Shown: one piece after another, positions 25,636-34,527 of the stretch | How the letters are laid out: each line of letters opens with the position of its first letter | Numbering within the stretch: position 1 is the stretch's first letter | From: an uncultured Verrucomicrobiales bacterium | Lineage (GTDB): Bacteria > Verrucomicrobiota > Verrucomicrobiia > Verrucomicrobiales > Akkermansiaceae | Assembly (NCBI GenBank): GCA_949373085.1 | Contig: CASICJ010000028.1 | Coordinates: 1-64,000, forward strand | Reading direction: 5' to 3' | Length of the DNA stretch: 64,000 nt | Translations under genes and position numbers: made by a program | The notes under the pieces: model-generated | What the model saw: the letters and a program-made list of their open reading frames with translations, nothing else | What the model was told of the DNA's origin: nothing | Databases searched by the model: none

Positions 25636-27015
25636 TTATTTCTTGTTCTTTGGAGCACGGGCCCAGCCATGGCCTTTGGGAATGATTGGTTGGTCAGTTG
25701 TGATCTTTGGAATCTTGGCGAGTGGCGCCAGGGTTTGTCTCCAGGCCGCATGTTTGGAGGCCATTTGAGCGACAATTTCGGGGTGTTTCTTCGCAAGATT
25801 GGTCTCTTCCATGGGATCCTTTTTCAGATCAAAAAGTTGCCACGTGTCCTTGTTGTATTTTTTGTAGAGACGCCAGTTCTTCCATCGGGCGGCAATGAGA
25901 TGCCTCCGCTCCGCATCTCCCGGTTCGTTGTTGAGCCAGAAGAGATACTCATGCGCCTCGTCGGTGTTTTCCCCCTTCAGGTAAGGGATCAGATTCACTC
26001 CGTCACAATGCTTGGGAATCGACTTGCTCGTCAGTGCGGCGATCGTGGAATAGAAGTCGAAATTGGCAATCATGCCATCGTGTTGAGTTCCTGCGGGGAG
26101 AGTCCCGGGCATGGAGAAGATCGTGGGCACGCGGACCCAGCCTTCTTTCTGCGTGCCCTTTCCTTTGCCCCCGGTGTAGGGCGCCGATGATGCGCCTTCG
26201 CCACCGTTGCCACCATTGTCACTGGAGAAAATGATCAGCGTGTTTTTGCGCAGACCCTGTTTCTCCAGTGTTTGGATGAGTTTGCCGACCTGGTCATCGA
26301 CCGAGACGATGGCGCCGGCCAGTTTGCGTCGCTCACCCTTGGCGGTGGTTCGTTTCATCAAGCTTTCGGGGGCTTCGGTGCTGGGTGAGTGGACTGCTGC
26401 CGGGGACCAGTAGAGAAAGAAGGGGGACTTCTGATGTCGCTCGATGAAATTGACCATCGAGTTGCCATCGTAATCAGTCAGCCAAACCGTCTCGCCAGCT
26501 TCATTGAGACAGAAGTATTTCGAGGTGCGTAGTTTGCGAATTTTTGCAGATTGCCCGGCGAGTTCTTTCTTGGTGTAGGTTTTTTTTGGCGGATCTTTGG
26601 CAACTTCAGCGAATCCCACTTGCAATGGCCCTTGTTTTTTTGAGCCGAGATCCCATTTACCAATGTGCCCGGTTACGTAGCCATTTCCGCTGAGAAATTT
26701 AGCCAGGGTGGGGCGACCCTCCGGGATCGGAAGTCCGCGAGACATCCCGTATTTTCCAAATCGCTGGGCGTATTGCCCCATGATCAGACTGCACCGACTC
26801 GGGCAACAGGGAGGGTTGGTGATGTAGGAAGCCGTGAAGCGGACTCCTTCCTTTGCAAGCCGATCAATGTTCGGAGTGGGGATGTCCTTGCAGCCGTAGC
26901 ATCCGATGTCGCCGTAGCCGAGGTCGTCGATGTAGATGAGGACAACGTTTGGCTTGGTGGCAAACAGGCTAGTGGTTGATGTCGCAATTAAGATAAATAA
27001 TAGGAAGAATTTCAT
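25636..27015 (-). CDS. Secreted sulfatase (arylsulfatase A-like)
   Basis: This 459-residue sulfatase has signal MKFFLLFILIATSTTSLFA. The metal site is IYIDDLGYGDIGCYG. The formylglycine site is Cys70 in CCPSRCSLIMG, where the first of the two cysteines fits CxPSR. HIGKWDLGSK sits at the usual lysine/histidine position, but an aspartate stands where HIGKWHLG is usual, so the conserved histidine of that motif is replaced. The second metal site is FSSDNGGNGGEG. It has cytochrome c 22 bases downstream and another sulfatase 19 bases upstream with a nearly identical signal peptide, pointing to local duplication within one operon. Confidence 0.92.
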   Translation of the reverse strand: MKFFLLFILIATSTTSLFATKPNVVLIYIDDLGYGDIGCYGCKDIPTPNIDRLAKEGVRFTASYITNPPCCPSRCSLIMGQYAQRFGKYGMSRGLPIPEGRPTLAKFLSGNGYVTGHIGKWDLGSKKQGPLQVGFAEVAKDPPKKTYTKKELAGQSAKIRKLRTSKYFCLNEAGETVWLTDYDGNSMVNFIERHQKSPFFLYWSPAAVHSPSTEAPESLMKRTTAKGERRKLAGAIVSVDDQVGKLIQTLEKQGLRKNTLIIFSSDNGGNGGEGASSAPYTGGKGKGTQKEGWVRVPTIFSMPGTLPAGTQHDGMIANFDFYSTIAALTSKSIPKHCDGVNLIPYLKGENTDEAHEYLFWLNNEPGDAERRHLIAARWKNWRLYKKYNKDTWQLFDLKKDPMEETNLAKKHPEIVAQMASKHAAWRQTLAPLAKIPKITTDQPIIPKGHGWARAPKNKK

Positions 27016-27034
27016 GTTGAGGGTCCGGAGGGCT

Positions 27035-28372
27035 TTACTTTCTAGGGTCTGTTTTTAAGTCACGTGAGTGCAGGAAATCTTGGTATCCAGCCAGCAGTGA
27101 TTGCGCTTTTTTGGGATGCGATTTCAAGAGATTCGTCTTTTCCGAGAGGTCCTTACTTAAGTCGTAGAGAGCGGTGGCCTTTGCGTTCTTTCCATTTCCA
27201 CGATAACCGTCGGCAATGAGTTTCCACGAACCGATGCGATAGCTCCCGAGGACGACCATCGGTGGGCGTGAGTGCCGGGCCGAGGGATTTGAAAGAACAG
27301 GAAGGAAGCTGTGACTATCGCGTGCGCTCTTCGGGTAGCGCTTCGCATAGTCGACTTTAAGAAGGTCGGCGAAGGTCGCGAAAAAATCGGTGTGGTTGAC
27401 GAGAGCAGAAGTGGTGGTGTTCTCCGGCACTCTTCCAGGCCACTTCACGATGAGCGGTGTGCGGTGTCCGCCTTCCAGGGGCATGGCCTTGTAGCCCGAA
27501 AGCACCCCATTGGCGAGGTGGTTCGGGCAGGTTGACATGTTCTTTTTGGAGGCACCGTTGTCACTGGCGAAGATGACCATCGTCTTTTTATCGAGCCCTG
27601 TGTTCTTGAGAGTTTTCAAAACTTCGCCCACCCAGTGATCCATTTGCACGAGGTAGTCGCCGTAGGGACCTACGCCACTTTTCCCGACGAGGTTTTTTTC
27701 GGGGAGGTGTGGGTTGTGAGGCTCATGCAAAGCGTAATAGAGGAACAAAGGTTTCCGGCCATCAGACTTCGCGTGTTCCTTGATCATCTTGACGACATCT
27801 TCGCAGTAAGTCCGGTTTTGCGTCCTGATGTCTATTGCTTGGCCGACCTGGTTACGGCCGCGGATTGGGAATTCACTGAGACCAGCGTAGTCTCCATGAA
27901 AGTATTCGAACCCGTGATCCATTGGCCCGCCTCGTAGGGTTGACTTGTCGTTGATCGTCTTTTTCGAGGTTCCTGCCGGCAGGTTGAATCCAAGATGCCA
28001 TTTACCAACCATGCGGGTGTGATAGCCCTGATCTTTCAGAAGTTGGGCGATGGTTGATTCCCCTTCATCGATGACCGCGCGTGAACTGGCCAAGGTGTTT
28101 TTGACGCCAGTTCGGGCTGGACTGGTTCCAGTCAGAAATCCGTAACGCGACCCGGTGCAGGTGGCGTGAGGAGCGTGGGCATCGGTAAACCGTAGCCCTT
28201 CTTTGGCCAGTTGGTCGATGTTGGGGGTGGGAATGGAAATGCCCGCATTGTAGACGACGCAATCCCCGTAGCCCATGTCATCGGCGTAGATGAAAATAAT
28301 GTTTGGCCTAGCTGCGAGTAGGCCGGGGGCTGCTGCCGCAATTGAGATGAATAACAATAGGAAGAACTTCAT
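27035..28372 (-). CDS. Secreted sulfatase with atypical CTGSR active site
   Basis: The start is set at ATG 28372, giving signal MKFFLLLFISIAAAAPGLLA and 445 residues; the longer ORF adds 20 residues before the signal. The first metal site is IYADDMGYGD. The cysteine to be modified is Cys72 in CTGSRYGFLTG, where the third position is glycine, not the Pro or Ala of CxPxR/CxAxR. The rest looks intact: MVGKWHLGFNL, YYALHEPHNPHLPE and FASDNGASKKN. Whether a maturase can process this site is uncertain. The gene is in the minus-strand sulfatase run, 19 bases from the next sulfatase. Confidence 0.9.
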   Translation of the reverse strand: MKFFLLLFISIAAAAPGLLAARPNIIFIYADDMGYGDCVVYNAGISIPTPNIDQLAKEGLRFTDAHAPHATCTGSRYGFLTGTSPARTGVKNTLASSRAVIDEGESTIAQLLKDQGYHTRMVGKWHLGFNLPAGTSKKTINDKSTLRGGPMDHGFEYFHGDYAGLSEFPIRGRNQVGQAIDIRTQNRTYCEDVVKMIKEHAKSDGRKPLFLYYALHEPHNPHLPEKNLVGKSGVGPYGDYLVQMDHWVGEVLKTLKNTGLDKKTMVIFASDNGASKKNMSTCPNHLANGVLSGYKAMPLEGGHRTPLIVKWPGRVPENTTTSALVNHTDFFATFADLLKVDYAKRYPKSARDSHSFLPVLSNPSARHSRPPMVVLGSYRIGSWKLIADGYRGNGKNAKATALYDLSKDLSEKTNLLKSHPKKAQSLLAGYQDFLHSRDLKTDPRK

Positions 28373-28492
28373 GATGAAGGTTTTTGTTTCCAGAGAGCTG
28401 GGACTACGGTTTTCAATTGGTCGGAGAAACACCCCCCCGTTCCCGGATCAAAAAGAGATGGCCTCGAAACGGAGATTAAAATGTGAGTCCTA

Positions 28493-29212
28493 CTATTGCT
28501 TGCGAAGTGGGATATTGAGCGCTCTGAGAACAAGGTTCGAAAGCAAGCGATTACCTTTCTCGTTCAGGTGGACGCCATCCGAGGTGAAAATTCCCTTGGT
28601 GGCATTTTTGGGATTCTCCTTTTTAAGTTGGGTGATAATTTCTTTTCGGAGGTCAAGAAGTTGGGAGCCCGTTTCTTTGGCAACTTTCCGGCTGATGTTT
28701 GAATACTGGTCGAGCCTTTTATCGTCTGGGTTGCTGCCGTCTGACTTCTCACCAATCACCGTTGGAGTACAGAGGATGATCCGGGCCCCAGCCTTCTTGA
28801 TCTTCAAAATCATTTCCTTAAGGCCATTTTCAAAATCCTCTGGCGTCGTCCCTTTTTTGCCTCGGGCAACGACTTTGGGGTGAGTCCAGTGCCAGACGTC
28901 GTTGATCCCGATGTAGATGAAAACAATGGTGGGCTTTTTTTGCAGGACGTCCTTGTCGAGACGCTTTTGGCAGTCGGGGACCTTGTGCCCACCTATGCCG
29001 GCTCCGATCACTTCGATATTTAGATCGGGGTGCGCCTTGGCAATGGCCGCGGAACTCAGGGTGACATAGCCGCTCTTGCGGACTCCGGCGGCGGTGATGG
29101 AGTCGCCGAGGAAGACGATGCGGTCGTTTTTCTTGAGCGGTTCCTGGGCCAAGGCGGTGGCGCTAAAGAAAAGGGCAAGGAACAGGCGGCTGATGATGGT
29201 GAGTGTTTTCAT
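28493..29212 (-). CDS. Secreted SGNH/GDSL-family esterase
   Basis: This 239-residue exported protein has signal SRLFLALFFSATALAQ. The four blocks of SGNH hydrolases are visible: the nucleophile serine in FLGDSITAAG, glycine in GAGIGGHKV, GINDVW for the oxyanion asparagine, and DGVHLNEKG for the Asp/His pair. Members remove acyl groups such as acetate from polysaccharides. Its position between sulfatases on the same strand suggests de-acetylation of the same polymer, although lipases or thioesterases of this fold cannot be excluded. Confidence 0.9.
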   Translation of the reverse strand: MKTLTIISRLFLALFFSATALAQEPLKKNDRIVFLGDSITAAGVRKSGYVTLSSAAIAKAHPDLNIEVIGAGIGGHKVPDCQKRLDKDVLQKKPTIVFIYIGINDVWHWTHPKVVARGKKGTTPEDFENGLKEMILKIKKAGARIILCTPTVIGEKSDGSNPDDKRLDQYSNISRKVAKETGSQLLDLRKEIITQLKKENPKNATKGIFTSDGVHLNEKGNRLLSNLVLRALNIPLRKQ

Positions 29213-29261
29213 GGAGTGGGCTTGTGAGATTAATACGCAGGTCGTTCGATTGCTTATCTCC

Positions 29262-31133
29262 TCATTTCTGAGGAGGCCGTGCTTTCAGGGCATACTCGGA
29301 GTATTGTTTATCGCGTGCGTCTTTTTTGAAGCCGCCGGGGAAGCTGACGAGGAAGTTGTGCTCATCAATGAGGTTGATGAGGTAGTGGGTGGTCCCTTTT
29401 GGGAGGGTTGCGGTGACGGTTCCATCGGTGTTGAGGGGGGCGGGGGCGCGATACCACTCCTCGTAACGATGGCCGCCGTTGTCGGTATAGAGGAGATTGG
29501 CGCGGGTGACATGGGCACCGTTGTTTTTGAAGACGAAGGTTGCGGTGTTTCCGGTGAGCTTGTGGCTGGTGACGGTGGGGACTTTTTCTTTATTCGCGAG
29601 GGGACGTTTGTAGTTCGGGTTGAGGTAGGGGTAGCTGGCCTTCATCTCAGTGAGGATGCTGGTGAGTTCGTTGTTGAGTTCGACGGTTTTGGTGAGGTGG
29701 GTCTTGGCGAGGTTTTCTTGCTCCCCGATATCGACTCGTCTGGACGTTCCGTTCTTTGTTTCGTATAGCTGGAAGAGTTCGAGTTTTTCGCCCTGCGGGG
29801 TGTAGTTGCGTACGAGCTTGAAGTCGCCCCGACGAATCGAGCTTTCGAGGGCGACGCTGTTTGGGAAGTGCCAGATCATGGTGTCGCGTGGCTTACCGGA
29901 AGCGGTTTTTACGAGGGAGGGGTCGGTGGGGTCGCCCTTGAGAAGTGGGGCTAGGTCGAGGCCATCGAGTGCTTTTCCCTTGGGCATTGGCGTTCCGGTG
30001 AGCGAGAGAACGGTGGGGTAGAAGTCGAGGCCGTTGATCATGACATCGGATTCGATGCCTGCCTTGATCCCGGGGCCGGTGATGATGAGTGGGACGCGGG
30101 TGCCGCCTTCCATGATGGAGATTTTTCCGCGATCGAGCGGGAAGTTGTCGGTAATGACTTCGCCGGGGTGGCCTTCCATTCCGCCGTTGTCGGAGGTGAA
30201 TATGATGTAGGTGTTTTCGATGAGTTTGTGTCCGGGCCAGCGGGGATCATCAGTGGTTTCGAGTTCCTCCACGAGTTGGCCGACGTAGTAGTCGAGCATC
30301 TCGACCATGGCACAATACCAGGGATTCTTTTGGCCTTTCTCTTCCCACTTATGGGCGTGTGATTCGTCGGGGGTGACGCCGAGTTTGGCACAGTATTTTT
30401 TATAGAGCGCTTCGCTGCGGGTGTGGATGGGGGTGTGGACGAGCCAGGTCGCGTAGTAGAGGAAGAAGGGATCGGCTTTGTGCTCCCGAGGAAAGGTGAG
30501 GGCATCGTGGCTGTTCTGATGAAAGGGGAAGCCGTTTTCATCGAGCCGGAAAGGGTCGTTTTTCCGACTCGTGGAGAAGCCAGAGAGCCGGTTCGGCTTG
30601 GCCGGTTTGGTGACCCCCCGGTCCGAGCGAGTCCAATCGAAGCCCTGGTCTTCAGGTTGAGGAAAGGCGTGGTGATTGATCGCCATGTGCCATTTTCCGG
30701 AGTGTCCGGTGGTGTAGCCTCCTTGTTGGAGAGCTTTGGCAAGGGTCATTTCGCCCGCCGGCATGCGGCCACTGTACCAAGGGGGCATCATGGGGTGGGC
30801 GGTGAGGTGGTGGGGCGCGGGAGGGTTGCCGCCGACAACGTGGGTCTTTTGCGCACGGGCAGGATGGTTCCCGCTCATGATGGCGCAGCGCGAGGGTGCG
30901 CAGGTGGGAGCGGGCGAGTAGGCCTGCCAGAATTTGACGCCTTTCTTCGCGAGGGCATCGAGATTCGGTGTCTCCATGGGGGATGGGTCATCGACATCGT
31001 AGCATTTCACATCCTGCCAGCCGAGGTCATCGGTGAGGATGAGGACGATATTGGGCTTCGCAGGGCGCTCGGCAGCATGCAGGTCGCCAAGGAAAACAAC
31101 AAAAACGAGGAGGAAAAATGAACGCATCTGCAA
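29262..31133 (-). CDS. Large secreted sulfatase with C-terminal beta domain
   Basis: At 623 residues this is longer than its neighbours (about 450-500). The signal is RSFFLLVFVVFLGDLHAA. The metal site is LILTDDLGWQDVKCY, and the formylglycine cysteine is Cys78 in CAPSRCAIMSG. HSGKWHMAINHH and FTSDNGGMEGHPG complete the active site. After the sulfatase core, about 100 residues (TVTSHKLTGNTATFVFKNNG onwards) look like an added beta-sandwich with no recognised name. Many enzymes of this layout act on sulfated algal glycans. The substrate is unknown. It is 49 bases upstream of the SGNH esterase on the same strand. Confidence 0.92.
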   Translation of the reverse strand: MQMRSFFLLVFVVFLGDLHAAERPAKPNIVLILTDDLGWQDVKCYDVDDPSPMETPNLDALAKKGVKFWQAYSPAPTCAPSRCAIMSGNHPARAQKTHVVGGNPPAPHHLTAHPMMPPWYSGRMPAGEMTLAKALQQGGYTTGHSGKWHMAINHHAFPQPEDQGFDWTRSDRGVTKPAKPNRLSGFSTSRKNDPFRLDENGFPFHQNSHDALTFPREHKADPFFLYYATWLVHTPIHTRSEALYKKYCAKLGVTPDESHAHKWEEKGQKNPWYCAMVEMLDYYVGQLVEELETTDDPRWPGHKLIENTYIIFTSDNGGMEGHPGEVITDNFPLDRGKISIMEGGTRVPLIITGPGIKAGIESDVMINGLDFYPTVLSLTGTPMPKGKALDGLDLAPLLKGDPTDPSLVKTASGKPRDTMIWHFPNSVALESSIRRGDFKLVRNYTPQGEKLELFQLYETKNGTSRRVDIGEQENLAKTHLTKTVELNNELTSILTEMKASYPYLNPNYKRPLANKEKVPTVTSHKLTGNTATFVFKNNGAHVTRANLLYTDNGGHRYEEWYRAPAPLNTDGTVTATLPKGTTHYLINLIDEHNFLVSFPGGFKKDARDKQYSEYALKARPPQK

Positions 31134-31212
31134 ATACTACGCACGAATAGAACGTAACTTGATCCCTATTTTTGAGGACGGAACGATGAGCCTAAAACTT
31201 TTGTGGAAAGCG

Positions 31213-32703
31213 TCACCTGATCTTCTCATCCGGAAGCTCGCCTTTGATCCCTTCGTCCATGGGCATCTTATCTTTACCGCCGGGGTAGGATTCGGCGATT
31301 CGTAGATCGAGTTCTTTTTTGAGTTTCGCGACGGTTGCTTTGTGCTTTTCGTCCGCGATTAGGTTGGTGGTTTCACCGGGATCGCTCTTGAGATGATAAA
31401 GCTCGGCCATGTGCTTGTCCGCAGAGCCGTCACCATGAGGATAGCGTATGTATTTCCACTCGTTGGTGCGGAGAGCTCGGACATTGGGCGTGTAGGGAAA
31501 TTGCTTCTCGTAGTTGTATTCGTAATACCAACTGGTTCTCCAATTCGGATCGCCATTGGTGACGAGATTCTTCCAGGACCGACCCTGGGTTTTCGGGAGC
31601 GGCGGAGCGCCACAGATCTCCAAAATGGACGAGGCAAAATCGAGGGTGAGAGTTTGAGCTTCGATTGTCTTTGCTGTGGTGGTGAGTCCGGGATAGCGAA
31701 CCACCAGCGGGATGCGTAGTGACGGTTCGTGACCAGTGCGCTTGTCCACCATGCCGTGCTCGCCCTCGAGTAGGCCATTGTCGCTGGTGAAGATGAAGAG
31801 GGTGTTGTCGAGCTGGCCGGTCTTTTCCAAATAGGCATAGAGACGCCCCACCGAGTCATCGACTGAAAGCAAAGTGCCCCAGTAGGCTCGCACCATCTTT
31901 TCGAAATTCAGCATTCCGGAGGCGGAGGTATCGGGGAAGTCTTTGCGCCAATCGAAGAGCGGGCCATAGATCCCGTGCCAAGTGCTGAGGCGCTGGCTGA
32001 TCCACTTAGGTTTATCGCCAAGTTGGAAGGCCGTTTCAGGATACGGAACCCTCACCTGATCAAAGCTCTTTTCGTATTTCTTCTCTGGAAAATAAAAGCT
32101 GTGGGGAGCCTTGTGACCCAGCATCAGCATGAAGGGCTTGTCGCCACCTTCCTGCTGCTTGATCCAATTGAGCGCCATATCGGTAACCACAGTTGTGTAG
32201 TAGCCAGGGACAACCTTCCGCTCACCATTATTCGCGCGGAATTCGGTGTCGAAGTATTTTCCCTGTCCACGATGAGTGACGAAGTGGTCGAAGCCGGGAC
32301 GCTTGCTGTCATCGTCTTCGCCCATATGCCACTTGCCGATATAGGCGGTGGTGTACCCGTTGCTTTGGAGCTGACGGGGAAAGGTAGGAAGATCCCTAGG
32401 ATAGTCGGTGAAATTATTCACGACGCCATGGGAATGGGCATAGAGGCCTCCGAGAATGGAGGCCCGGCTGGGTGAGCAAAGCGAGGTGGTGCAAAAATGG
32501 TTTTTAAAGAGAAGACCCTCCTGAGCGAGACGATCAATATGAGGCGTCTTGAGATGCGGATGCCCCATGCAGCCAAGGGCATCGGAGCGCTGGTCGTCGG
32601 TGAGGATGAAAACGACGTTGGGACGAGATGAATTTTGATCAGCGAACAGTGAGGATGAACTTTGAACAAAGAAGAAGGCGAAAAGGACAAGGATGTATTT
32701 CAT
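31213..32703 (-). CDS. Secreted sulfatase, N-acetylglucosamine-6-sulfatase-like group
   Basis: This is a 496-residue sulfatase with signal [21 protein letters not shown]. The first motif is [18 protein letters not shown]. The formylglycine site is Cys76 in [11 protein letters not shown], where the usual final Thr-Gly is Gly-Gly. [10 protein letters not shown] and [14 protein letters not shown] follow; the GLLEGEHG form and the DDQRSDALG start are common in G6S-like/arylsulfatase subgroups. It is 12 bases downstream of another sulfatase on the same strand, so the two are almost certainly co-transcribed. Confidence 0.92.
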   Translation of the reverse strand: MKYILVLFAFFFVQSSSSLFADQNSSRPNVVFILTDDQRSDALGCMGHPHLKTPHIDRLAQEGLLFKNHFCTTSLCSPSRASILGGLYAHSHGVVNNFTDYPRDLPTFPRQLQSNGYTTAYIGKWHMGEDDDSKRPGFDHFVTHRGQGKYFDTEFRANNGERKVVPGYYTTVVTDMALNWIKQQEGGDKPFMLMLGHKAPHSFYFPEKKYEKSFDQVRVPYPETAFQLGDKPKWISQRLSTWHGIYGPLFDWRKDFPDTSASGMLNFEKMVRAYWGTLLSVDDSVGRLYAYLEKTGQLDNTLFIFTSDNGLLEGEHGMVDKRTGHEPSLRIPLVVRYPGLTTTAKTIEAQTLTLDFASSILEICGAPPLPKTQGRSWKNLVTNGDPNWRTSWYYEYNYEKQFPYTPNVRALRTNEWKYIRYPHGDGSADKHMAELYHLKSDPGETTNLIADEKHKATVAKLKKELDLRIAESYPGGKDKMPMDEGIKGELPDEKIR

Positions 32704-32715
32704 GGGAAAGAGAGC

Positions 32716-34137
32716 TTATTTTTTCTCCTGACGGAGTGCGGAGAATACTTCTCCACTTGGTCCAGCGGGAAGCGATTTTTTCCAACCCTCAATCAGAGCG
32801 GTCAGGCGGACGACTTCTTCCTCTTTGGTCTCACTGAGATTGGTCTTTTCGAAAGGATCGGCGACGATGTTGTAGAGTTCCTTGTAGGAACCGTCGTTGT
32901 TGGTGACGAGTTTCCATTGACCATGAACCACCGCAAAGGACACCCAGTGATCGGGCTTGGCTTTACGAGCAGGCCAGGCCGAGTGGGATTTCCAAAAAAG
33001 CGGCTTGGTCCGGACGCTGCCATTCTTTGATCCCTGCATCACTTCGATTTGGTTCACCCCGTCGGGCTGATAACCTTCAGGCAAGGCAACCCCCGCAACC
33101 GCACAAAAGGTCGGAAGAAGATCCACCGCTGAGATCATCGAGGCCTTGTCGATTTTCCCAGCCGCAATTTCCCCGGGCCAACGAACAATGAAGGGAACAT
33201 TGATGCCGCCTTCGAAAAGAGCAGCCTTGTAACCCTTTCGTCCCGCCGTGATTCCCTTAGCAGCATTGATTCCCCACCCCGCACCAGTTGCGGTGTCATA
33301 GTTGAGTTTGAGCTCGCCGGCCGTACTCGCGCGGGCCGGTCCGTTGTCGGAACTAAAGATCACCAGGGTGTTGTCGGTGATTTTCAAACGGTCGAGAGTG
33401 TTGAGCACTTCACCAATGCGGTCATCGGCGTGGGAAAGAACGGAGGCGTAAATAGCATCGGGCCGGCTCTCCATCTCACGGAATCGCCACTCGTATTTCG
33501 GCACGGTATGAAAAGGAGTGTGCGGCTCATGGACCCAGAGATTGACAAAGAAGGGCTTACCCGCCGCAACCGCTTTTTCAATGAAGGCATTCGTATGCAT
33601 GGCGTCTTCGTGGACCGGCATCTGCTCGCCGGAGCAATTAAAAGCACCGTATTCGTCATAACCATACTCAGCCGGAGTGGGCGAATCGGGGATCATGTTA
33701 TTAGCGAGGTGCCACTTCCCATAGTGCGCAGTGGCGTAGCCCGCCTTTTGAAGCATCTTCGGAAGAGTGGGAGCCTTGGTATTAAGCCAGTCCGGCATGC
33801 CACGTTTGGCATTGCTGGGAACCCAGGCAAAATGGCCGTCGATGGCATAACGTGCGGGAAAGTGCCCCGTCATCACCGCGGTACGACTCGGGGAACAAAC
33901 TCCGCTGGCCACGGTGAAGCGATGGAAATCGGTGCCTTCTTTGGCAAGGCGGTCGATATTGGGCGTCTTGACATAAGGATGTCCGTGACAACCAAGATCA
34001 CCCCACCCCCAGTCATCAGCGAAGATAAAGAGAATATTAGGGCGATCAGAGCTTTCGCCCTGACTCTTATTTTCAGGGACTGCGATCGATGGACTCAAAG
34101 TTCGCACAAAGAGGAGAAGAACGAGAAGGCGTTTCAT
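32716..34137 (-). CDS. Secreted sulfatase, first gene of the minus-strand run
   Basis: This is a 473-residue sulfatase with signal MKRLLVLLLFVRTLSPSIAV. The metal site is FIFADDWGWGDLGCHGH, the formylglycine cysteine is Cys81 in CSPSRTAVMTG, and HYGKWHLANN and FSSDNGPARAST complete the set. It is the first gene of a minus-strand series extending to 21966. Gaps are short at most joints (12, 19, 22 and 6 bases) and longer at three (79, 49 and 120 bases), so more than one promoter is possible. The promoter should lie in the 390-base gap upstream, facing away from the NOS gene. Confidence 0.92.
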   Translation of the reverse strand: MKRLLVLLLFVRTLSPSIAVPENKSQGESSDRPNILFIFADDWGWGDLGCHGHPYVKTPNIDRLAKEGTDFHRFTVASGVCSPSRTAVMTGHFPARYAIDGHFAWVPSNAKRGMPDWLNTKAPTLPKMLQKAGYATAHYGKWHLANNMIPDSPTPAEYGYDEYGAFNCSGEQMPVHEDAMHTNAFIEKAVAAGKPFFVNLWVHEPHTPFHTVPKYEWRFREMESRPDAIYASVLSHADDRIGEVLNTLDRLKITDNTLVIFSSDNGPARASTAGELKLNYDTATGAGWGINAAKGITAGRKGYKAALFEGGINVPFIVRWPGEIAAGKIDKASMISAVDLLPTFCAVAGVALPEGYQPDGVNQIEVMQGSKNGSVRTKPLFWKSHSAWPARKAKPDHWVSFAVVHGQWKLVTNNDGSYKELYNIVADPFEKTNLSETKEEEVVRLTALIEGWKKSLPAGPSGEVFSALRQEKK

Positions 34138-34527
34138 AGAGTGATTTAGTAAGCTTCGCTGTTAATGCCTAATGAAGGGGCCAGCAAAGGGTTTCTTCGG
34201 GAGGGTCAAGTGGTTTGAAAATCGCACTCACCACACTTTTATCAGAGGAGACAATGTTGATTTCTTGATTTTGCCAAGATTAAGTTCACTTGGGTATGTC
34301 TGAGAGGGGCTCCTCCAGAGAACCCAAATCCAAAAAACACCTAACTCATCCAATTCTTTGTCGACCTGCCAGTTGACCAAATCACACCTAAATGCTATCT
34401 CCTTAAGCCGTAATAGCTGGTTTAAATTCTTAATTTCGCCGCGGGACACTCCTTACCCTCCTTAAGCTTTTTAGCACTTCTACGATCAGCTACAGAAGGT
34501 TACTGCCAGTCACTTATACTCTTTTGA
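34138..34527. promoter_or_regulatory. Divergent intergenic region between sulfatase run and NOS gene
   Basis: This 390-base AT-rich stretch separates the divergently read sulfatase run and nitric oxide synthase gene, so promoters for both should lie in it. I see no tRNA and no convincing hairpin with T-run. TATACT at 34515-34520 resembles a -10 box eight bases before the NOS ATG, which would imply a leaderless message, but no matching -35 is seen. A 73-codon minus-strand ORF here (34228-34449) shows no recognisable features. Confidence 0.45.

Noticed and set aside
29076-29768. 230-aa plus-strand ORF opposite the SGNH and sulfatase genes
   Set aside because: It spans the ends of two real minus-strand genes and is Gly/Val/Glu-rich antisense translation.
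33430-34149. 239-aa plus-strand ORF opposite the sulfatase at 32716
   Set aside because: It is antisense to a complete sulfatase with intact motifs.
34228-34449. 73-aa minus-strand ORF in the NOS upstream gap
   Set aside because: No recognisable motif and no start context; treated as chance in an AT-rich gap.
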